DNA of 10,958 nucleotides from Bryobacterales bacterium (lineage in GTDB: Bacteria; Acidobacteriota; Terriglobia; Bryobacterales; Bryobacteraceae): assembly GCA_025353235.1 (NCBI GenBank), contig JANXQZ010000291.1, positions 1 through 10,958 of the forward strand. Reading direction: 5' to 3'. The notes under the pieces were generated by a model. It saw nothing but the letters and a program-made list of their open reading frames with translations, was not told the origin of the DNA and made no database searches. Position 1 is the first letter of the stretch, and every line of letters starts with the position of its first letter. Below are positions 7,363 to 10,958 of the stretch, piece by piece. The position numbers were made by a program, and so were the translations under genes.

Positions 7363-9038
7363 AGCGTTACTCGCCTATTCTTCTACTGTTCGCGCTCGCC
7401 GCGAGCGCTCAAACTGCCAAGCCCCCCGTGGTGTTTTTGAACGGGTACCAAGCCAACTGCTCGGGCAGCCAGTTCTCCAACACCTTCGGAAAGTTCGATC
7501 AATTTTTCCAAGCGACCGGACGCACCACCCTCTTCTTCGACAACTGCGCCTACGGCGGAAAGCCCACCATCGAGGAGCTTGGAAACGATTTTCGCGACTA
7601 CCTGGCTGGACTGAAGTATCCCCAAGTGGACATCGTAGCCCACAGCATGGGCGGACTGATCGTGCGCAGTTATCTAGCTGGCAAGCAACCTGCGGCGGAC
7701 GTATACCTGCCTCCCGCCAATCCCGGCATTCGCAAGATTGTGTTCCTGGCCACGCCAAATTTCGGCAGTCCCATCGCGATCTTATTCGGCGTCGATAATC
7801 AGGGAAGGGAACTGGGCAGTGGCGGCTCCTTCGTATTTGATTTAAACACCTGGAATCAAGGCACTGACGATCTGCGCGGAATCGATTCCCTCGCCCTCGT
7901 CGGCAACGTCGGCACTGGACAAGCCGTCACGCCAGGGTTCGATGACGGGGTTGTCGGGCTGACCAGCGCCTCCATCGACTTTGCGGAGCCGGGGCACACG
8001 CGCATAATTCCTTACTGTCATACCGGGCCGGGATTGGTCTCAATCGCCGGTCTCTGTCCTCCGAACGCACCCGGAATCGCGATTGGCGTGAACGCCGCCG
8101 ATGCTAACGTTGCGGCAACGCTCTCATTCCTGAACGACACATCTGACTGGATGAGCATCGGCCAAGCACCCGAGCAGAACCCGTTCCTCTCCACCGGCGG
8201 CGGCCTGATTGCGCGAGCCAAATCCACTGACGATCAATACCTCGCGATCCAATCGGCGAAGGCGAGCAAGAGTCTGAACATTCAGAACAACGCGATTGCG
8301 TGGACCGACTTGCTTCCCGCCGGTTCCCAGGATTTGATGATCACCACGCCCTCAGGCACACTGGACGCAAAGTTTGTGCTCCAGCCCGGATACACCACCG
8401 CCTTGACTGTAAAATCGGGGCCGTTCATCACGCGCGTGCTTCCCACAGCCGCCGCTCTCTCACCACTTGCAGTTGCGCCCGGAATGATCGTAGCCATTTA
8501 TGGAAGCGGTCTGGATGGCGTCCAGGTACTGGCGGGAGGAACTCCCGTAAAGCTGCTATATGTCAGCGCCACGCAGGCGAACGGCATCGTACCCGACTCA
8601 GTTAAGGGTCTCACGAAATTCACTGCCACCAACGGGACTGGCATGCACACCGTCAACGTGCTCGTTCAGCCCGCGGTCCCGGCTGTCTACACGCAGAATC
8701 AAGCGGGGACAGGTCCTGCGGCTGCGCTGAACGCGCTGAACAATGTCCTGGTTACATCCACCACGCCGCTGCACGCCTCGGATTATGTCTCGCTATACTT
8801 AACGGGACTGGGAACCGTTCACACCGTCGGCTCTCTCCAAGTCGCCGATGCACAGCCTAGCGTCTCGGTGGGTGGCAAGCCTTGCCGCGTCACTTATGCG
8901 GGACGCGCTCCCGGCTTCGACGGGTTGGATCAAATCAACTGTCAGTTGGCGGCAGATGTTGCGCCAACGACCGCCGCGCAGGTTGCCGTGTCGTCGACAG
9001 GTCGAACGAGCAACGTGCCCACGCTCGCGATCCAGTAA
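7359..9038 (+). CDS. Secreted alpha/beta-hydrolase (lipase-like) with Solibacter-type C-terminal domain
   Basis: This is a 559-residue exported protein. A signal peptide spans residues 1-17 (KRYSPILLLFALAASA, predicted cut before Q18). Residues about 22-260 form a lipase-type alpha/beta-hydrolase. The likely nucleophile is S96 in VAHSMGGL, preceded by a strand (VDIV) and followed by FLATPNFGSP (129-138). FDDGVVGLTSAS (194-205) fits the acid-residue region, and H213 or H221 could be the catalytic histidine. The substrate is unknown: triacylglycerol, another ester or a polyester are all possible. Residues about 355-559 resemble the TIGR03437 domain seen in many Solibacter exported proteins (VAPGMIVAIYGSGL, VSLYLTGLG, and a closing GFDGLDQINCQL segment). 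Its role is unknown, perhaps surface attachment. The start overlaps mdtC by ATGA without a strong ribosome-binding site, so translation is probably coupled. Confidence 0.85.
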   Translation: MKRYSPILLLFALAASAQTAKPPVVFLNGYQANCSGSQFSNTFGKFDQFFQATGRTTLFFDNCAYGGKPTIEELGNDFRDYLAGLKYPQVDIVAHSMGGLIVRSYLAGKQPAADVYLPPANPGIRKIVFLATPNFGSPIAILFGVDNQGRELGSGGSFVFDLNTWNQGTDDLRGIDSLALVGNVGTGQAVTPGFDDGVVGLTSASIDFAEPGHTRIIPYCHTGPGLVSIAGLCPPNAPGIAIGVNAADANVAATLSFLNDTSDWMSIGQAPEQNPFLSTGGGLIARAKSTDDQYLAIQSAKASKSLNIQNNAIAWTDLLPAGSQDLMITTPSGTLDAKFVLQPGYTTALTVKSGPFITRVLPTAAALSPLAVAPGMIVAIYGSGLDGVQVLAGGTPVKLLYVSATQANGIVPDSVKGLTKFTATNGTGMHTVNVLVQPAVPAVYTQNQAGTGPAAALNALNNVLVTSTTPLHASDYVSLYLTGLGTVHTVGSLQVADAQPSVSVGGKPCRVTYAGRAPGFDGLDQINCQLAADVAPTTAAQVAVSSTGRTSNVPTLAIQ

Positions 9039-9052
9039 GCGTCTAAGTTGCT

Positions 9053-9766
9053 ATGAGGATCATTGCGCTTCTTACTCTACTATCTGCAGGCCTTGCGGCT
9101 CAGACGCCCTCCGAGCCTCCCACGCTGATAAAGCTCATTCGCAACACCGTGCCGACTCGCGCTTATGCGGATGCGAAGGCCTCGGTCACGATGCTGGCCA
9201 TGAGCTCGATCGCGGGCGCACCGGAAACCTGGATGCTGGAGGCGCACGATTCGTTCGGGAGCATCGAAGATCTGGATCGCGCCCTGAACGGCGTTGCCGC
9301 CCCCGCGTCTCAAACGATGATTCTGCTCTACAAGCCAGGCCTGAGCTATCGGCCCGACCAAGCTGTCAGAGACTTGCCCAAAGCTCGCTACTTCGCTGCC
9401 TCCATCTATGAGATTCGGCCCGGCGGTGACCTCGATTTCGCCGAGCTTGTCAAACTTCGTCGGGCCGGTTACGACAGCATCAACCTCGATAGGCCGGAGA
9501 TTGTGTATCAGGCGGTCGCTGGCGCACCCTCGGGAACCTACCTGTTCCTCGCTCCTCTAAAATCACTGAGAATGTTCGATAACGGTTTGGCCCGCACTCC
9601 CGCCTATGCCGAGGCGCTGGCCGAATCGGGTTCGACGGCAGGCCGCAAGATCGCTGCAGCCGTGGAGTTGAGCAGAGAATTGACGCTGTTGCGAACAGAG
9701 CCAAAATGGAGCTACGTATCCGAAGAGTTTGCCGCCGCCGATCCCGAGTTCTGGAAGCGCTTCTAG
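9053..9766 (+). CDS. Secreted protein of unknown function with two similar halves
   Basis: I do not recognise a named family for this 237-residue protein. It starts with a clear signal peptide (MRIIALLTLLSAGLAA, predicted cut before Q17). The mature part seems to hold two related units. AGAPETWMLEAHDSFGSIED (54-73) and AGAPSGTYLFLAPLKSLRMF (156-175) share an AGAP start, a T-aromatic pair, a hydrophobic strand and a following helix. This pattern is like dimeric alpha/beta-barrel (ABM/NIPSNAP-like) proteins, but that is my inference from pattern alone. There is no membrane segment after the signal and no visible catalytic motif. The gene begins 14 bases after the lipase stop with no good ribosome-binding site, and its 3' end overlaps the next gene by 61 bases, so it is probably co-transcribed with both. 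Confidence 0.75.
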   Translation: MRIIALLTLLSAGLAAQTPSEPPTLIKLIRNTVPTRAYADAKASVTMLAMSSIAGAPETWMLEAHDSFGSIEDLDRALNGVAAPASQTMILLYKPGLSYRPDQAVRDLPKARYFAASIYEIRPGGDLDFAELVKLRRAGYDSINLDRPEIVYQAVAGAPSGTYLFLAPLKSLRMFDNGLARTPAYAEALAESGSTAGRKIAAAVELSRELTLLRTEPKWSYVSEEFAAADPEFWKRF

Positions 9767-10767
9767 CCGCAGCCGTTCTGTTGGCGGCCTGTTCAACGGT
9801 CCCGGCGACGAAACCCGTTCCAGCACCCGTCCTGACACTCGTGCCCTTCGTGAATGATGGCAGTCCAGACGACGCGTACCTCGCTGCTGCTCTAACCGAT
9901 GAGGTTCGCAAGCGGTTGAGCGTGATCCTGCTCCGCCCCCCTCTGAAGCCGCACGACTTCGCGGTTACCGGAGTGCTGCATGCCACACTAAACTCGCTCC
10001 GCCTCGATGTCAAGCTCTATAAGCCGGGCGAAACAGCGCCTTTCTATACTCGCTCGTTCGAGCGCGGGCGGGAGCAACTCGTAACTCTGCAAGACGAGGT
10101 TGTTCGCGAGATCGGGGCAGCGCTGCATACCAAAGTGGCCAGCCCTCGAGACCTAAGCGACGCCGAAGCAAACAGCGAACTTGCACGCGCGCTGATCCAA
10201 AAAGGCGCACTGGCTGAAGCGCTCGAGCACGCAGCAAAGGCGTCCTACTTCGACCCAGGCAATTCCGACTTTCGATACCGTCTCGGCGTCGCGCATCTCT
10301 ACCTTGGCCACTATCAACAAGCAGTCGATCTGTTCAATACAGTAGATCCATCGGCAAATCCGCTCGGCTGGTATTACCACGATTCGTGGGCGCATCTCGA
10401 GTTGAATCACACCACGCGCGTTTCTTACAATCTCGCGGAATACGGGCGGGTCTACGGCTTGGATGCGAGCGGTCTCATATCGAGCATGAATGCGATACTG
10501 CAGGCGCGTTTCAACAACATCCCGCAAGCGGAAATGGCCATCGCGCAAACGGTAGAGAACGGCAGCGACGCTGCTAATTTCACTCAGGTGGCCTTCAACA
10601 TCGGTTGCGCGTACGCGCGAATGGGTCGCAACGCCGCAGCCATCGAATGGCTTGACCGCGCCGTGATGGCAGGATTGAACTGCGCCCCTCTACTCCGGAC
10701 CGAACCGGCTTTGCGCAGTCTCCAGTCGGACCCCAAATTCATCCGCCTCCGCAGTTCAGTTTTGTAG
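9706..10767 (+). CDS. Lipoprotein with TolB_N-like domain and TPR repeats
   Basis: This 353-residue protein has a basic n-region (RIRRVCRRRSR), a hydrophobic stretch, and a lipobox LAAC with the modified cysteine at C29, so it should be lipid-anchored. Residues about 43-145 resemble the TolB amino-terminal domain found next to TPRs in many acidobacterial kinases and cyclases. The matching parts are LVPFVNDGSPDDAYLAAALT and the closing LVTLQDEVVREIGAAL. TPR-like helix pairs follow at about 153-186, 187-218 and 292-325, and the end (LRSLQSDPKFIRLR) is the usual close of such proteins. It has no kinase or cyclase domain. Its role is probably protein-protein binding in the envelope; the partner is unknown. 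The ATG at 9706 overlaps the previous gene by 61 bases and has a weak AGAG about 5 bases before it. A CTG at 9751 is an alternative start but would lose most of the basic n-region. Confidence 0.8.
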   Translation: MELRIRRVCRRRSRVLEALLAAAVLLAACSTVPATKPVPAPVLTLVPFVNDGSPDDAYLAAALTDEVRKRLSVILLRPPLKPHDFAVTGVLHATLNSLRLDVKLYKPGETAPFYTRSFERGREQLVTLQDEVVREIGAALHTKVASPRDLSDAEANSELARALIQKGALAEALEHAAKASYFDPGNSDFRYRLGVAHLYLGHYQQAVDLFNTVDPSANPLGWYYHDSWAHLELNHTTRVSYNLAEYGRVYGLDASGLISSMNAILQARFNNIPQAEMAIAQTVENGSDAANFTQVAFNIGCAYARMGRNAAAIEWLDRAVMAGLNCAPLLRTEPALRSLQSDPKFIRLRSSVL

Positions 10768-10779
10768 GCGCTATTCCTG

Positions 10780-10802
10780 GCCGCAGGATGCCAGCCTGCG
10801 GT
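10780..10802. repeat. REP-like hairpin after the TPR gene (possible terminator)
   Basis: A 7-bp perfect stem CCGCAGG/CCTGCGG (10781-10787 and 10795-10801) encloses a 7-base loop, with one more possible G-U pair. It starts 13 bases after the TPR lipoprotein stop. No T-run follows, so a classic rho-independent terminator is not supported. It could be a solitary REP-type palindrome or could stabilise the 3' end of the transcript. Its sequence differs from the REPtron arms. Confidence 0.5.
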
Positions 10803-10897
10803 ATCGCCGGTACGTCGAAATTTCCTGGTTCCATCTTCGGTTTGTTGGATTAGCGCGGGTTAACGGTTGGCCCTCATTTTGCAGCGCTTTTGGCGAA

Positions 10898-10902
10898 AGG
10901 AG
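10898..10902 (+). promoter_or_regulatory. Ribosome-binding site of the CsbD-family gene
   Basis: AGGAG, extending to AAAGGAG from 10896, lies 7 bases before the ATG at 10910. It is the strongest Shine-Dalgarno in the window and fixes the start of the last gene. I could not identify a convincing promoter in 10803-10895. Confidence 0.8.
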
Positions 10903-10909
10903 TTCTACC

Positions 10910-10958
10910 ATGAATTGGGACAGAATCGAAGGCAACTGGAAGCAGGTAAAAGGCGCTG
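10910..10958 (+). CDS. CsbD-family stress protein, N-terminal fragment
   Basis: Only the first 16 codons are present before the window ends (MNWDRIEGNWKQVKGA). This is the characteristic opening of the CsbD family, small hydrophilic proteins of about 60-70 residues that are often induced by general stress. Their biochemical role is not established. The fragment follows a strong ribosome-binding site and a 142-base gap after the TPR gene, so it probably has its own promoter and is not part of the pump operon. Confidence 0.85.
   Translation, partial: MNWDRIEGNWKQVKGA

Noticed and set aside
10842..10870. Possible promoter (TTGTTG and following bases) for the CsbD gene
   Set aside because: No acceptable -10 box is found at normal spacing, and no stress-sigma motif could be recognised with confidence.

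Overview
The window looks like a chromosomal piece of an Acidobacteriota genome, probably from the Bryobacterales/Solibacter group. The strongest clue is the C-terminal half of the secreted lipase (7359-9038), which resembles the Solibacter-type C-terminal domain known as TIGR03437. A TolB_N plus TPR lipoprotein and RAYT/REP elements fit the same assignment. The taxonomy is inferred from these family traits, not from a search.

Layout: (1) 1-76 is a perfect reverse complement of 140-215. The window therefore opens with a fold-back copy of its own sequence, most likely an assembly or library chimera, and the adaptor gene is only trustworthy from about base 76. (2) 76-7362 holds the end of an MdtA-like periplasmic adaptor followed by two complete RND inner-membrane pump subunits, MdtB-like and MdtC-like. 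(3) Between mdtB and mdtC sits a 680-base REPtron (3551-4230). It is a Y1/HUH RAYT transposase on the minus strand between two perfect 45-base inverted arms, each made of two back-to-back hairpins. (4) 7359-10767 is a downstream block: a secreted alpha/beta-hydrolase (lipase-like) whose start overlaps the mdtC stop by ATGA, a secreted protein of unknown function with two similar halves, and a lipoprotein with a TolB_N-like domain and TPRs. (5) 10768-10909 is a short intergenic region with a REP-like hairpin, followed by the first 16 codons of a CsbD-family stress protein behind a strong ribosome-binding site.

All genes but the transposase run on the plus strand with very short gaps or overlaps, so mdtA-mdtB-mdtC-lipase-unknown-TPR could be one transcription unit. 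MdtB and MdtC would form the proton-driven heterotrimeric pump in the inner membrane, joined by MdtA to an outer-membrane channel that is not in this window. The three downstream proteins all carry export signals and belong to the envelope, but a functional link to the pump is only suggested by position. The most notable structure is the REPtron, which separates two genes whose products normally assemble together. No wholly new system is evident; the REPtron junction and the export-signal triplet are the places to look harder.
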